The notes beneath the pieces were generated by a model. That model searched no databases and had not been told where the DNA came from. It worked only from the letters and a program-made list of their open reading frames with translations. This document shows, piece by piece, positions 40,085 to 49,842 of a stretch of DNA of 64,000 nt. The number at the start of each line of letters is the position of its first letter. Position 1 is the first letter of the stretch. Origin of the DNA: Longimicrobium sp. Lineage in GTDB: Bacteria > Gemmatimonadota > Gemmatimonadetes > Longimicrobiales > Longimicrobiaceae. The position numbers and the translations under genes were made by a program. The stretch lies in NCBI RefSeq assembly GCF_036388275.1, contig NZ_DASVSF010000023.1, forward strand, positions 70,584-134,583. Reading direction: 5' to 3'.

Positions 40085-40140
40085 GCCCCCCATCCCCAAC
40101 CCTTCCCCCGCAAACTGCGCGGGGGAAGGGAGCCAGTCTG
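40085..40140 (+). repeat. Family B hairpin repeat, copy 3
   Basis: Identical in core to the unit at 20803: CCCTTCCCCCGC, loop AAACTGC, GCGGGGGAAGGG and AGCCAG. It shares the left flank GCGCATGC with the copy at 63774, so two sub-types of the unit exist. Confidence 0.9.
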
Positions 40141-40224
40141 GTGCACCACGCATAACTCCCTGCGGCACCAAAGCTTGTCATCGTCAGGCTCGGCCCAGCC
40201 CCTCTCATCCACCGGAATCGCGGA

Positions 40225-41544
40225 TCAGCCGACCGTTTCGTAGGCGTCGGGAACGGGCTCCGCCGGGCGGACGGAAAGCACGAAGGCGGAGCGCAGCCGC
40301 TCGATGGCTTCGCGCGCCGCCGACTCGGAGCGTGCGTGCACGTCGGCCAGCGGCTGCCCCGCCTCCACGCGGTCGCCGATGCGCGCGCGGACCACGATGC
40401 CCACCGCGGGGTCCACCGGGTCGGCCTTGGTCTTTCGCCCCGCGCCCAGGGCCAGCGCGGCGTCGCCGATCGTACGCGCGTCCGCCTGGGCCACCCAGCC
40501 GGGGAGGTCGGTGGTGTAGGGGTGGATCACCGGAGCCGACGGGAGGAGGTCCGGCTGGTCCACCACCCGCTGATCGCCGCCCTGCGCCTCGATCAGCGTC
40601 TGCAGCGTGCGCGCCCCCGCCCCCGAGTCGCGCAGCCAGGTGAGCGCGGAGCGCCCCTCGTCCGCGGACTTCGCCAGACCCGACATCTCCAGCAGGTGCG
40701 CGCCCAGCTCCAGCGTCAGCCGCCACAAATCCGCCGGGCCGCGGCCGTGCAGGGTGTCGATGGCTTCGCGGATTTCCAGCGCGTTGCCCACCGTGCGCCC
40801 CAGCGGCTGGCGCATGGGGCTCAGCACGGCCCGGGTGCGCCGCCCCGCCCCGTTGCCGATGGCCACCAGCGTGCGCGCCAATTCCCGGGCATCGTCCAGG
40901 GTCTGCATGAAGGCGCCGGAGCCCCACTTCACGTCCAGGACGATGCTGCGGGCGCCGCCGGCCAGCTTCTTTGACATGATGCTGCCGGCGATCAGCGGCA
41001 TGCTGTCCACCGTTCCCGTCACGTCGCGCAACGCGTACAGCTTCTTGTCGGCCGGTACCAGCTCGCCGCTCTGGCCCACCAGCGCGCAGCCGATGCGCCG
41101 CACCTGGGCGCGCATTTCGTCCAGCGGCAGCTCGCAGCGAAAGCCGGGGATGGCCTCCAACTTGTCGAGGGTGCCGCCCGTATGCCCCAGCCCCCGCCCC
41201 GACATCTTCACGAAGGCGGCCCCGGCGGCGGCCATCAGGGGAACGAGGACGATGGACGTCTTGTCGCCCACGCCGCCGGTGCTGTGCTTGTCTACCGTGG
41301 GGCGGTCCAGCCCGGGCCAGTCCAGCGTTTCGCCACTGTCCACCATGGCGCGGGTGAACTCCAGCGTTTCTGCCTCGGTCATCCCGCGCCACACCACCGC
41401 CATCAGCCAGGCGGCTACCTGGTAGTCGGGCACCTCGCCCGCCAGGTAGCCGGACAGGAACCCCCGCATCTCGTCCGGCGTCAACTCGCCGCCGCGCTTC
41501 TTCCGCTCGATCAGCTCGACGGTGGAGGGAGCAGAGCCGCTCAT
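40225..41544 (-). CDS. Pyrimidine-nucleoside / thymidine phosphorylase
   Basis: The 439-residue product carries the signature KHSTGGVGDKTSIVLVPLMA, KMSGRGLGHTGGTLDKLEAI and, in the second lobe, VDVKWGSGAFM-like LDVKWGSGAFMQTLDDAREL. The C-terminal domain holds the GDRVEAGQPLADVHA loop. It phosphorolyses pyrimidine nucleosides to base and (deoxy)ribose 1-phosphate. Whether it is DeoA or Pdp-type cannot be settled by eye. Its ATG overlaps the cdd stop (ATGA), so the two are translationally coupled in cytidine/uridine salvage. Confidence 0.93.
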   Translation of the reverse strand: MSGSAPSTVELIERKKRGGELTPDEMRGFLSGYLAGEVPDYQVAAWLMAVVWRGMTEAETLEFTRAMVDSGETLDWPGLDRPTVDKHSTGGVGDKTSIVLVPLMAAAGAAFVKMSGRGLGHTGGTLDKLEAIPGFRCELPLDEMRAQVRRIGCALVGQSGELVPADKKLYALRDVTGTVDSMPLIAGSIMSKKLAGGARSIVLDVKWGSGAFMQTLDDARELARTLVAIGNGAGRRTRAVLSPMRQPLGRTVGNALEIREAIDTLHGRGPADLWRLTLELGAHLLEMSGLAKSADEGRSALTWLRDSGAGARTLQTLIEAQGGDQRVVDQPDLLPSAPVIHPYTTDLPGWVAQADARTIGDAALALGAGRKTKADPVDPAVGIVVRARIGDRVEAGQPLADVHARSESAAREAIERLRSAFVLSVRPAEPVPDAYETVG

Positions 41545-41993
41545 CGGCCCTCGCGGGTGGCGTTCAGCCGATCCTGGTCGAACGCCCCGGGAAGCAGCGC
41601 CCGCACGGAGGTGATCTGCACCCCCGCGGGCCCGCCGCCCGGCATGATCACCGGCATGTCGGGGCCGAACTCGTTGAGCACCTGCCGGCATCCGCCACAG
41701 GGCGCACAGGCCGCGTCGTCCTCGGGGCCCACCACGGCGATGGCCACGAAGCGCCGCGCGCCCTGCGTGACGGCGTTGCCGATGGCCGTGCGCTCGGCGC
41801 AGGTGCCCAGGGGATAGGACGCGTTCTCGACGTTGACGCCGGTGAACACGCGCCCGTCCTCGGCCAGCAGCGCCGCGCCGACGCTGAAGTTGCTGTAGGG
41901 GGCGTAGGCCTGGGCGCGCACCTCGCGGGCCTGGTCCAGCAGCCGCCGGGCGGCGGCGGGGTCGATCGTGGGCTGCTCGGATGCCGATGTCAC
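41541..41993 (-). CDS. cdd: Cytidine deaminase
   Basis: The 150-residue product has the Cdd zinc site: GTCAERTAI with the catalytic Glu, and CAPCGGCRQVLNEFG with the two further Cys ligands. The substrate-binding stretch YSNFSVGAALL is present. It converts cytidine and deoxycytidine to uridine and deoxyuridine, feeding the downstream phosphorylase. GTG at 41993 is preferred over an upstream ATG at 42092 because the intervening 33 residues are not conserved in the family. A family A repeat lies just upstream of the gene. Confidence 0.95.
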   Translation of the reverse strand: MTSASEQPTIDPAAARRLLDQAREVRAQAYAPYSNFSVGAALLAEDGRVFTGVNVENASYPLGTCAERTAIGNAVTQGARRFVAIAVVGPEDDAACAPCGGCRQVLNEFGPDMPVIMPGGGPAGVQITSVRALLPGAFDQDRLNATREGR

Positions 41994-42120
41994 GCGGCCG
42001 TCCTTTGTTCTGTCGGGGCCTGGGTTTGAACGCTCTCCCTCGGAATATAGGGAACAGGCCCTGCGGAGGCGACCGGGGCGGGGCGGACCCACGATCCGGG
42101 GAACGGAGCGAGCGCCGCTG

Positions 42121-42176
42121 GGGCGAATGAATTCGCGTCAACGACCACACGATGTCCACCTTCGTGGACTACACGC
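42121..42176 (+). repeat. Interspersed dyad repeat, family A, copy 3
   Basis: GGGCGAATGAATTCGC, GTCAACGACCACACGA, hairpin TGTCCACCTTCGTGGACTA. It matches copies at 4823, 10528 and 53161. It lies between cdd and the lipoprotein gene cluster. Confidence 0.85.
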
Positions 42177-42241
42177 TCTGGCGCAGTCGTCTGCCATGGG
42201 CGGCGCCCCTGCTTGGGGTGTCCCCTGTTTCTCCCCCCATG

Positions 42242-42278
42242 AAAAAGCCGGGCCCGGACGCGAAGGTCCGGGCCCGGC
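42242..42278 (-). terminator. Terminator of the lipoprotein cluster
   Basis: On the minus strand GCCGGGCCCGGAC, loop CTTCGC, GTCCGGGCCCGGC and TTTTT form a strong intrinsic terminator 30 bp after the last lipoprotein stop. Confidence 0.92.
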
Positions 42279-42307
42279 AGAGAGCGGCGCTTGAAGCGCC
42301 GGTCGGA

Positions 42308-42577
42308 TTACGGGGTGGTCGTGGTGCCCGCGGCGCCGGCCGAGTCGCCGGTCGTCGTGGTGGCCCCAGCCGCGCCCGCGGCCGTGTCGGTGCCCATGCC
42401 GGGCGCCGGCGTGGTCGCCATGGTGGTGTCGGCCGGCATCGGCGTGGTCACCGGGGCCGCCTCGACGGTGGTGCCGGCAGCCGTGCTGTCGACGACGGCC
42501 GTGTCGCCGCCCTCACCGCCGTCGCCGCCGCACGCGGCAAGCGCCATCACACCGAAAATCGCGATCAGCTTCTTCAT
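42308..42577 (-). CDS. Small Thr/Ala-rich lipoprotein 4 of 4
   Basis: The 89-residue product has a signal peptide MKKLIAIFGVMALAACGGDG with lipid-acceptor Cys16. The remainder is low-complexity Thr, Ala, Gly, Asp and Ser (TTTTGDSAGAAGTTTTP). No fold is expected. It shares the exact MKKLIAIFG leader with the upstream paralogue and is the last of four tandem leftward copies. Function unknown; such peptides may act as envelope spacers or be highly expressed small lipoproteins. Confidence 0.85.
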   Translation of the reverse strand: MKKLIAIFGVMALAACGGDGGEGGDTAVVDSTAAGTTVEAAPVTTPMPADTTMATTPAPGMGTDTAAGAAGATTTTGDSAGAAGTTTTP

Positions 42578-42645
42578 GTCCGTATTCCTTTTCCGTCGTT
42601 GAAAATCGGGCCGCGCAGTGATGCGCGGCCCGTTACTCGTGCTGC

Positions 42646-42906
42646 TCAGTGCGCGGCCGTGTCGGTGCCGGTCGTCGTCGTGGTGCCGGTCTGGGCCTGG
42701 CCCTGGGTGGTGTCGACCGTCGTGGTGGTCGTGGCGGTCACGGTGTCCTGCGTCGGGACGACCGTCGGGGTGGCGACCGTGTCGCTGCCCGGAACCACCG
42801 TGGTGGTGCTGTTGACGTCGGTGGCCTCACCCTCGGCAGCCGCGTCGTCGCCGCCGCCGCAAGCCGCAAGCGCCATCAGGCCGAAAATCGCGATGAGCTT
42901 CTTCAT
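42646..42906 (-). CDS. Small Thr/Ala-rich lipoprotein 3 of 4
   Basis: The 86-residue product starts MKKLIAIFGLMALAACGGGD (lipid Cys16) and continues as Thr/Val/Asp/Gln-rich low-complexity sequence (TTTTTVDTTQ). Compared with copy 4 the leader differs by one residue while the tail is diverged, as expected for a duplicated gene with a variable tail. The start is the first Met and opens the signal peptide. Confidence 0.85.
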   Translation of the reverse strand: MKKLIAIFGLMALAACGGGDDAAAEGEATDVNSTTTVVPGSDTVATPTVVPTQDTVTATTTTTVDTTQGQAQTGTTTTTGTDTAAH

Positions 42907-42971
42907 GGTCGTGTGTCCTTGTCCGGTGTGGTTCATCCGCCGACCCGCGTAGATGCGGGCCGGTGTCCTGC

Positions 42972-43202
42972 CTACTGCTGCGTCGTGCCCGTGGCGCTGT
43001 CGCCGGCGGTGCCGCGCACCGCCGCCGCGCTGTCCACCACGGTTCCCTGCATCATCGTCGAGTCCGCGGGCGCGGGCGAAACGGCCGGGGCCTCGCTCGT
43101 GGCGGGGATCGAGGTGGTGTCTTCTACCACCGCGCCCGCTTCGTTGCCCCCGCCGCAGGCGGCCAGCGCCACCAGGGCCAGGGAAGCGATCACCTTGTTC
43201 AT
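42972..43202 (-). CDS. Small Thr/Ala-rich lipoprotein 2 of 4
   Basis: The 76-residue product has the signal MNKVIASLALVALAACGGGN with the lipid Cys16 and a tail rich in Ala, Ser, Asp and Thr ending TTQQ. It ends 65 bp before lipoprotein 3 starts, with no terminator seen between, so the cluster may be one transcript. No recognised family. Confidence 0.83.
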   Translation of the reverse strand: MNKVIASLALVALAACGGGNEAGAVVEDTTSIPATSEAPAVSPAPADSTMMQGTVVDSAAAVRGTAGDSATGTTQQ

Positions 43203-43204
43203 GG

Positions 43205-43468
43205 TCAGTGCGCCGCGGCCGAGTCGGTGCCGGCTGCGTGGCCGGAGTCCGCGTGCGCCGTGCTGTCCATCGGCGCGGGCGTGGTCGCGCCCGAGGTGCT
43301 GTCCATCGGAAGCGGCGCGGCCTGCGTGGCCGCCGCCGCGGAGTCGACCCCCTGGATGGTGGCACCCGTGGCCGTCGAATCGGCCGCGGCCGCGGCATCC
43401 TCGCCGGCGTCGCCGCCGCAGGCCGCCAGCACCGCCACCATCACCATCGGGAAAATGCGCTTGATCAT
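43205..43468 (-). CDS. Small Thr/Ala-rich lipoprotein 1 of 4
   Basis: The 87-residue product starts MIKRIFPMVMVAVLAACGGD (lipid Cys17) and continues with Ala/Thr/Ser/Asp/Met low-complexity sequence. It contains PMDSTSGATTPAPMDSTAHA, two PMDST units. It is the first of the four tandem genes and starts 2 bp beyond the next gene's first base, so the pair is tightly linked. Confidence 0.83.
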   Translation of the reverse strand: MIKRIFPMVMVAVLAACGGDAGEDAAAAADSTATGATIQGVDSAAAATQAAPLPMDSTSGATTPAPMDSTAHADSGHAAGTDSAAAH

Positions 43469-43655
43469 CCGCCGCTCCTCACTTCCGGAATCCATCCGCG
43501 CGGCCTTCACGCGGTCAGGCCAGGAAATGGCAACGGGTATGCCGAACGCCGGGTACCGGGCCACGGTGGCGCAAATCCGCGCCACGCCTTAGCTTTCGGG
43601 CACTCGGCACCCTGCCGCCCACCGTTTGCGGACCGCACCGAACCGGTCCGCCGCC

Positions 43656-43690
43656 GTTCAGTGAACACCGCACCGGTGTTCAGTGAACAC
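43656..43690 (+). promoter_or_regulatory. Direct dyad repeats upstream of the sensor kinase
   Basis: GTTCAGTGAACAC occurs at 43656-43668 and 43678-43690, 22 bp apart, and each copy is itself a GTTCA/TGAAC dyad. Two-turn spacing suggests cooperative binding of a dimeric regulator at the kinase gene promoter. Confidence 0.6.
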
Positions 43691-43724
43691 ACGGGACGGG
43701 TGCCGCACCAACGAACGGGACCAC

Positions 43725-45491
43725 ATGCGAGGGCTTCCGCTCCGTGCCAAGATCTTCTTTCTCTTCGCCGCCACGTCGCTGCTGATCGTGGTGCCGGCCC
43801 TGCTGCTGATTGCGCGGGCCGTGGAGCGGGGCGTGTACGAGCGTGCGCGCGACGACCTGGACGGCGCCATGCTTTCGGTGCAGCAGGCGTGGGACACCCG
43901 CGACCTGCTGCTGGCCGAGGCGGCGCGCGCCCGGGCGCTGGACGCCGACCTGGCGCGCGCGTGGCAGGCGGGCAACATGCGCGAGGTGCAGCGCATCATC
44001 CAGCTGGGGCTGGAAAAGGACGTCCGCCCTTTCGTCATCGACAGCACCGGGCGGTTCATCCTGGGACCGCAGATCGATGCCGGGCCGGTGGCCGGCGCGG
44101 GCCAGGGGCGCACGACGATCGCCTTTCCCGCCAAGGGCGACCCGGTGCGCTTCGCCCTGGAAGAGGTGTTGGCCGACACCGTTCGCCTGGGGCGCGTGGG
44201 CGTGGGCACCCGCTTCAGCGCCGCCAGCCTGAAGAAGCAGCTGAACCGCACCACCGAGGTGGTGCTGCTGGTGGGCGACTCGCTGATCGGCACCACCCTT
44301 TCCGACACGGCCGAGGCGGCGCTGAACCGCGGCGAGCTGCTGGCGCTCAAGGGGAGCGCGGCCCCGGTACCACGCCAGATCTACGCGGGGCAGGCGTACA
44401 TGGCGCGCCCGCTGAACCTGGCGTCGCGCGGGCTGCCGGCCACGGCCATCCTGCTCCGCCCCATCACGCAGGAATTGCAGGTGGCATCGGCTATCAAGAG
44501 CTCGCTGTGGGGGATCGGGTTCGCGGCGCTCGTGCTGGCGCTGGTGCTGGCGGCGGTGATCGCCCGCATCGTCGCCCGCCCCACGCAGGCGCTGGCCGAG
44601 GCGTCGGCGCGCATGGCGCGGGGCGACTTCGCGGCGCCGCTGCCGCGGGCGGGCACGGACGAAATCGGGCAGCTGGCGCGCGCGTTCGGCGAGATGCGCC
44701 GGGCCATCGCCGACCGCGAGGGGCGGCTGCGGAGCGCGCAGGCGGAGATGATCCACCGCGAAAAGCTGGCGGCCATGGGGCGGCTGGTCGCGCAGCTTTC
44801 GCACGAGATCAACAACCCCATCTACAACATCCAGAACTGCCTGGAGGCGCTGGAGCGGCGCGGCGACCCCAACGATCCCAACCGCGAGTTCCTGACGCTC
44901 GCGCAGGAGGAGCTTTCGCGGATGGCGTCGCTCACCCGGCGCCTGCTGGACCAGAGCCGTCCCCAGTCCGACGCCAGCTCGCTGCTGAACCTGAACGCGC
45001 TGGTGACACGCGTGCTCACGCTGGCGGGGCCGGAGATCCGGGAGCGGGGCGTGGAGCTGCGGGCGGACCTGGCGCCGGACCTGCCGCCGGTGGTGGCGCA
45101 CCCCGAGGCCATCCAGCAGGTGCTGGCCAACCTGGTGGCGAACGCCAGCGACGCCATGCCGGGGGGCGGGCGGCTGCGGGTGGCCACGCGGGCGGTGGAC
45201 GAGGCGGTGGAGGTGGTGGTGGAGGACACGGGCCAGGGGATCGCGGAGCGGGACCTTCCGCACATCTTCGAGGCGTTCTACACCACGAAGCCGGCGGTGA
45301 CGGGAATCGGGCTGGGGCTGTTCGTGTCGGAGGGGATCATCCGCGGCCACCGCGGGCGCATCGACGTGGAAAGCACGCCCGGGCAGGGCAGCCGCTTCAT
45401 CGTGCGCCTGCCGCGCGAAACGCTGGACGAGTCGCTGTCCGACGCCAACCAGGACGCGGCGGTGGAGGCGCGCGAGACGGCGGGAGTGTAG
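43725..45491 (+). CDS. Sensor histidine kinase (HAMP, NtrB-like H-box)
   Basis: The 588-residue product has TM1 (~8-30), a ~220-residue periplasmic domain, TM2 (~261-281), a HAMP segment (~282-335), and the kinase core: LVAQLSHEINNPIYNIQN with phospho-His360, an N-box LANLVANASDAMPGGG and G-box DTGQGIAERD and GIGLGLFVSEGI. The H-box HEINNP is typical of kinases that pair with NtrC-type regulators, and one is encoded at 46036. The ATG at 43725 opens the TM1 leader; an in-frame GTG at 43683 is an alternative. The signal sensed is unknown. Confidence 0.93.
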   Translation: MRGLPLRAKIFFLFAATSLLIVVPALLLIARAVERGVYERARDDLDGAMLSVQQAWDTRDLLLAEAARARALDADLARAWQAGNMREVQRIIQLGLEKDVRPFVIDSTGRFILGPQIDAGPVAGAGQGRTTIAFPAKGDPVRFALEEVLADTVRLGRVGVGTRFSAASLKKQLNRTTEVVLLVGDSLIGTTLSDTAEAALNRGELLALKGSAAPVPRQIYAGQAYMARPLNLASRGLPATAILLRPITQELQVASAIKSSLWGIGFAALVLALVLAAVIARIVARPTQALAEASARMARGDFAAPLPRAGTDEIGQLARAFGEMRRAIADREGRLRSAQAEMIHREKLAAMGRLVAQLSHEINNPIYNIQNCLEALERRGDPNDPNREFLTLAQEELSRMASLTRRLLDQSRPQSDASSLLNLNALVTRVLTLAGPEIRERGVELRADLAPDLPPVVAHPEAIQQVLANLVANASDAMPGGGRLRVATRAVDEAVEVVVEDTGQGIAERDLPHIFEAFYTTKPAVTGIGLGLFVSEGIIRGHRGRIDVESTPGQGSRFIVRLPRETLDESLSDANQDAAVEARETAGV

Positions 45492-45506
45492 GCTTCGCAC
45501 CCGAGC

Positions 45507-45590
45507 CTGTCATCCTGAGGCCCAGGCGCGCGGCACCGGCCCGCGGCACAACCGCCGCGGGCCGAAGTATCCAGCCGCGGAAGGGTACAG
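45507..45590 (+). repeat. Family C repeat, copy 4
   Basis: GTCATCCTGAGGCCCAGGCG to CCGCGGGCCGAAGTATCCAG, as in the copies near 20.9 and 25.6 kb. It is the first repeat in the 544-bp kinase to regulator gap. Confidence 0.85.
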
Positions 45591-45668
45591 GCCTTGGCGC
45601 GGCAGCGGTCACCGTAGCCGAGGCCTCGGCTGCCGTGGGGCCCTCACCCGGCCGCGTTGACACCCGTG

Positions 45669-45975
45669 CCACCCTCTCCCACAAACAGCGTGGGAGAGGA
45701 GGTACACTTCGGGTCTGTGGTGCGTCAGGGCAGGCCCGGTGCTCGGGCCGGCGCCCCCCATCCCCAGCCCTTCCCCCGCAAACTGCGCGGGGGAAGGGAG
45801 CCAGCCCGGTGCGCCAAGCCGGCCGGAGCGCAATCGAATTCTCCTCCCCCCATGGGGTTTATGGGGGAGAGGCCGGGAGAGGGGGGCGGCCGCGGGATTG
45901 GCCAATGTCAGCTCCATCCGGCAGCAGGTCTCCCCTCTCCTGGCGGAGTTTGCCGGGGAGGGCCCGGGGGAGCGG
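45669..45975. repeat. Array of four hairpin repeats, families B and B2
   Basis: In order: CCTCTCCCACAAACAGCGTG-type hairpin (45669-45710, the reverse complement of the unit at 25896); family B core (45751-45810); CTCCCCCCATGGGGTTTATG-type hairpin (45841-45877); and CCCCTCTCCTGGCGGAGTTT-type hairpin (45928-45975). The units are distinct hairpins with similar AAAC or GTTT loops. No gene is visible in the gap. Confidence 0.8.
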
Positions 45976-46035
45976 CCACCCGCGGAATGCACCGGGAGCC
46001 AGCCGACTCCCGTACTTATCTACTTTCCGACATTC

Positions 46036-47421
<1,386 letters not shown>

Positions 47422-47470
47422 GAGGCGCGGGCGGGGCTCAGGCGCACGGAGGCCGGGCCCCGGTGCTCGG

Positions 47471-47640
47471 GCCGGCGCCCCCCATCCCCAGCCCTTCCCC
47501 CGCAAACTGCGCGGGGGAAGGGAGCCAGTGCCGTGCGCTTCGCCGGGCCCTGGAGGCTGGCCCGTGCACGCCACCGCCGGATCCGCACCGGGCTGACGCC
47601 TCTCCCCCATGCAGTTTGTGGGGGAGAGGTTGGGAGAGGG
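47471..47640 (+). repeat. Family B and B2 hairpin repeats
   Basis: A family B unit (47471-47530) is followed by a CTCTCCCCCATGCAGTTTGT-type hairpin (47600-47640). They fill most of the 291-bp gap before the Tat-signal gene. Nothing else was recognised. Confidence 0.8.
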
Positions 47641-47712
47641 CGGCTGCTGCGGCACGCGCCGGGTTCAGCCTCATCCGGCTTGGTCTTGTTAACCACGACT
47701 TTCATCGAACCG

Positions 47713-48105
47713 ATGACCGAACCGACCGAACTCACCCGGCGCGGCTTCGCCAAGGCGGCCGTGGCCGCTGTGGCCGTGCCCATCCTGGCGCCGCTCGCCG
47801 CGTGCACCACCACGCCGCCCGCCGAGGCGCCCGCGCCCGCCGCGGCACCCACGGGCCAGGCCGCCACCCCCTCCGCCGCGCCGCAGGGCACCAACGACGA
47901 GAAGCAGCCCTCGCCACTGGCCCGCGCGCTGACCGACGCCATCCGCGTGCAGTACGGCGATCGCATGAACGACGAGCAGATGGCCAAGGTGGGGCGCAGC
48001 ATCGCCGGCGGGCTGGACACGGCCGAGCGCCTGCGCCGCTACCCCCTCCCCATCGCCGCCGAGCCCGCGTTCGTCTACCGCGTGACGGGAGGGCCGCCGC
48101 GATGA
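47713..48105 (+). CDS. Tat-signal small lipoprotein, amidase partner
   Basis: The 130-residue product starts MTEPTELTRRGFAKAAVAAV, a twin-arginine signal (RRGFAK) with a lipobox near Cys31 (PLAAC). A Thr/Pro/Ala-rich linker (~32-60) precedes a ~65-residue soluble domain with DAIRVQYGDRMNDEQMAKVGRSI. It reads into the amidase gene by an ATGA overlap (48102-48105), implying equal expression. I do not recognise the domain. It might be a periplasmic or surface partner of the amidase, although the amidase itself lacks a signal peptide. Confidence 0.8.
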   Translation: MTEPTELTRRGFAKAAVAAVAVPILAPLAACTTTPPAEAPAPAAAPTGQAATPSAAPQGTNDEKQPSPLARALTDAIRVQYGDRMNDEQMAKVGRSIAGGLDTAERLRRYPLPIAAEPAFVYRVTGGPPR

Positions 48106-49514
48106 TCCCCGACGAAACGCTGTACCTGCCGCTGGCGGAGCTGGCCGCCGGCATCCGCGCGCGGCGCCTGGACCCGGTGGAGCTGGCCGAGGCGTACATG
48201 GACCGGCTCCAGCGCTTTGGGCCGGACCTGGGCGCGCTGGTGACGCTCACCCGCGAGCGCGCGCTGGCCGAGGCGCGCCAGGCCCGCGACGAGATCCGCG
48301 CCGGGCGCTACCGCGGGCCGCTGCACGGAATGCCGTACGGCGCCAAGGACCTGATGGGCGCCGAGGGATACCCCACCTCGTGGGGCGCGCAGCCGTACCG
48401 CGAGCAGCGCCTTCCCGACGCCGCCGTGGTGGAAAAGCTCAAGGCGGCGGGCGCCGTGCTGGTAGCCAAGCTGGCGAGCGTGGAGCTGGCCGGCGGCTTC
48501 GGGTACGAGCAGGCGAACGCCTCGTTCACGGGGCCGGGCCGCACGCCGTGGAATCGCGACTATTGGAGCGGCGGGTCGTCCACCGGCCCGGGCGCGGCGG
48601 TGGCGGCGGCGCTGGTGCCGTTCGCCCTGGGCAGCGAAACGTGGGGCTCCATCTTCGCTCCCGCCGCCATGTCCGGCGTGACGGGGCTGCGTCCCACGTA
48701 TGGGCGCGTGAGCCGCCGCGGGGCGATGGCGCTGTCGTGGACGATGGACAAGATCGGGCCGATGTGCCGCACCGCGGACGACTGCGGGGTGGTGCTGCAG
48801 GCCATCGCCGGGCTGGACCCGCGCGACGAGAGCACGGTGAACCGCACCTTTCGCGCGGCGCAGGACACCCGGCTTCCGCCGCGCCCGCGCATCGCCGTGC
48901 TCAAGGGGAACGCCGAAGGCTCGCAGCCCGAGGTGCGCCGCAACTTCGACGCATCGCTGGAGGTGCTGTCGGGCTTCGCCGAGCTGGTGCGCGACGTGGA
49001 GCTGCCCGACATCCCGTACAACGCGGCGGCCTCCATCATCATCGACGCCGAGGCGGCCAGCATCTTCGAGGAGCTGGTATCCAGCGGCCGCGTGCAGGAG
49101 CTGACGGCGCCGGAAGACCGCACTGGCGGGTACGCCGGGCAGGTGGTGCTGGCGAAGGACTACCTGCGGGCCATGCGCGTCCGCAAGCCCGCGGGCGAAG
49201 CGCTGGACCGGCTGTTCGTGGAGGGGCGGTTCGACGCGCTGGTGCATCCCACGTGGAACACGGTGGCGTTCCCGGCCACGGGCAACTTCGACGACGCGTA
49301 CAAGGACGCCACCTGGGGCGGGCAGCCCATCAGCGGCGCGGCCAACCTCGTGGGGCTTCCGGGGATCGCGATGCCCAACGGGTTCGGGCGCGAGAACCTT
49401 CCCACCTCCATCGCGTTGACGGGCCGCGCGTGGACCGAAGGCAAGCTGATCGCCATCGGCCGCGAGCTGCAGCGGCGCACCGACTGGCACCGGCGCATTC
49501 CTCCCGGTTACTGA
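48102..49514 (+). CDS. Amidase signature family enzyme (GatA-like)
   Basis: The 470-residue product shows the amidase signature: catalytic Lys82 in PYGAKDL, cis-Ser159 in GGSSTGPGAAVAA, and nucleophile Ser183 in GSETWGSI. The Lys-Ser-Ser arrangement and 24-residue Ser-Ser spacing match the family. The loops GGSSTGPG and ETWGS differ from the commoner GGSSGGS and DTGGS. It lacks a signal peptide; the coupled upstream gene encodes a Tat-type lipoprotein. GatA itself is unlikely because gatB/gatC are absent nearby. The substrate is unknown. Confidence 0.9.
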   Translation: MIPDETLYLPLAELAAGIRARRLDPVELAEAYMDRLQRFGPDLGALVTLTRERALAEARQARDEIRAGRYRGPLHGMPYGAKDLMGAEGYPTSWGAQPYREQRLPDAAVVEKLKAAGAVLVAKLASVELAGGFGYEQANASFTGPGRTPWNRDYWSGGSSTGPGAAVAAALVPFALGSETWGSIFAPAAMSGVTGLRPTYGRVSRRGAMALSWTMDKIGPMCRTADDCGVVLQAIAGLDPRDESTVNRTFRAAQDTRLPPRPRIAVLKGNAEGSQPEVRRNFDASLEVLSGFAELVRDVELPDIPYNAAASIIIDAEAASIFEELVSSGRVQELTAPEDRTGGYAGQVVLAKDYLRAMRVRKPAGEALDRLFVEGRFDALVHPTWNTVAFPATGNFDDAYKDATWGGQPISGAANLVGLPGIAMPNGFGRENLPTSIALTGRAWTEGKLIAIGRELQRRTDWHRRIPPGY

Positions 49515-49518
49515 AAAG

Positions 49519-49621
49519 CAGTTTCACGCAGAGGTCGCAGAGGGAAAAGAGAGGACGCGGAGGGCTACCGCCGTTTCCTCTGCGTCCTCTCTATCTTCTC
49601 TGCGTCCTCTGCGTGAAACTG
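49519..49621. repeat. Inverted repeat, family D, copy 2
   Basis: CAGTTTCACGCAGAG (49519-49533) and its complement (49607-49621) enclose imperfect GAGGACGCGG and TGCGTCCTCT units. It closely resembles the unit at 22497 and follows the amidase stop. The rest of the 328-bp gap to the LpoB-like gene holds no recognised feature. Confidence 0.88.
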
Positions 49622-49842
49622 CTGTAGAAGCCGTCCACTGCACCGCACCTGGGCTGTCTCTCAACGAGGACAGTGGGGGATGGGAGGATGGACGACCCCC
49701 TGATCTAAATCATTCCGCATCAATCGCTTCCGTTTTAGATTGCAGCAGGTATGCGGAATGCCCTTCACGAAGCCGGGTGGAACTCCTTCCCGTCCATCCC
49801 CAGAATGAGCATCCCGAGCAGAACCCGGAGCGGAGACCCCAA

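Noticed and set aside
45669..45975. CRISPR-like array from regular hairpins
   Set aside because: Units are different sequences with individual hairpins, not identical repeats with similar-sized unique spacers, and no cas gene is nearby.
47713..48105. GatC-like partner of the amidase
   Set aside because: The protein has a Tat lipoprotein signal and a Pro/Ala linker, unlike GatC, and no gatB is present.
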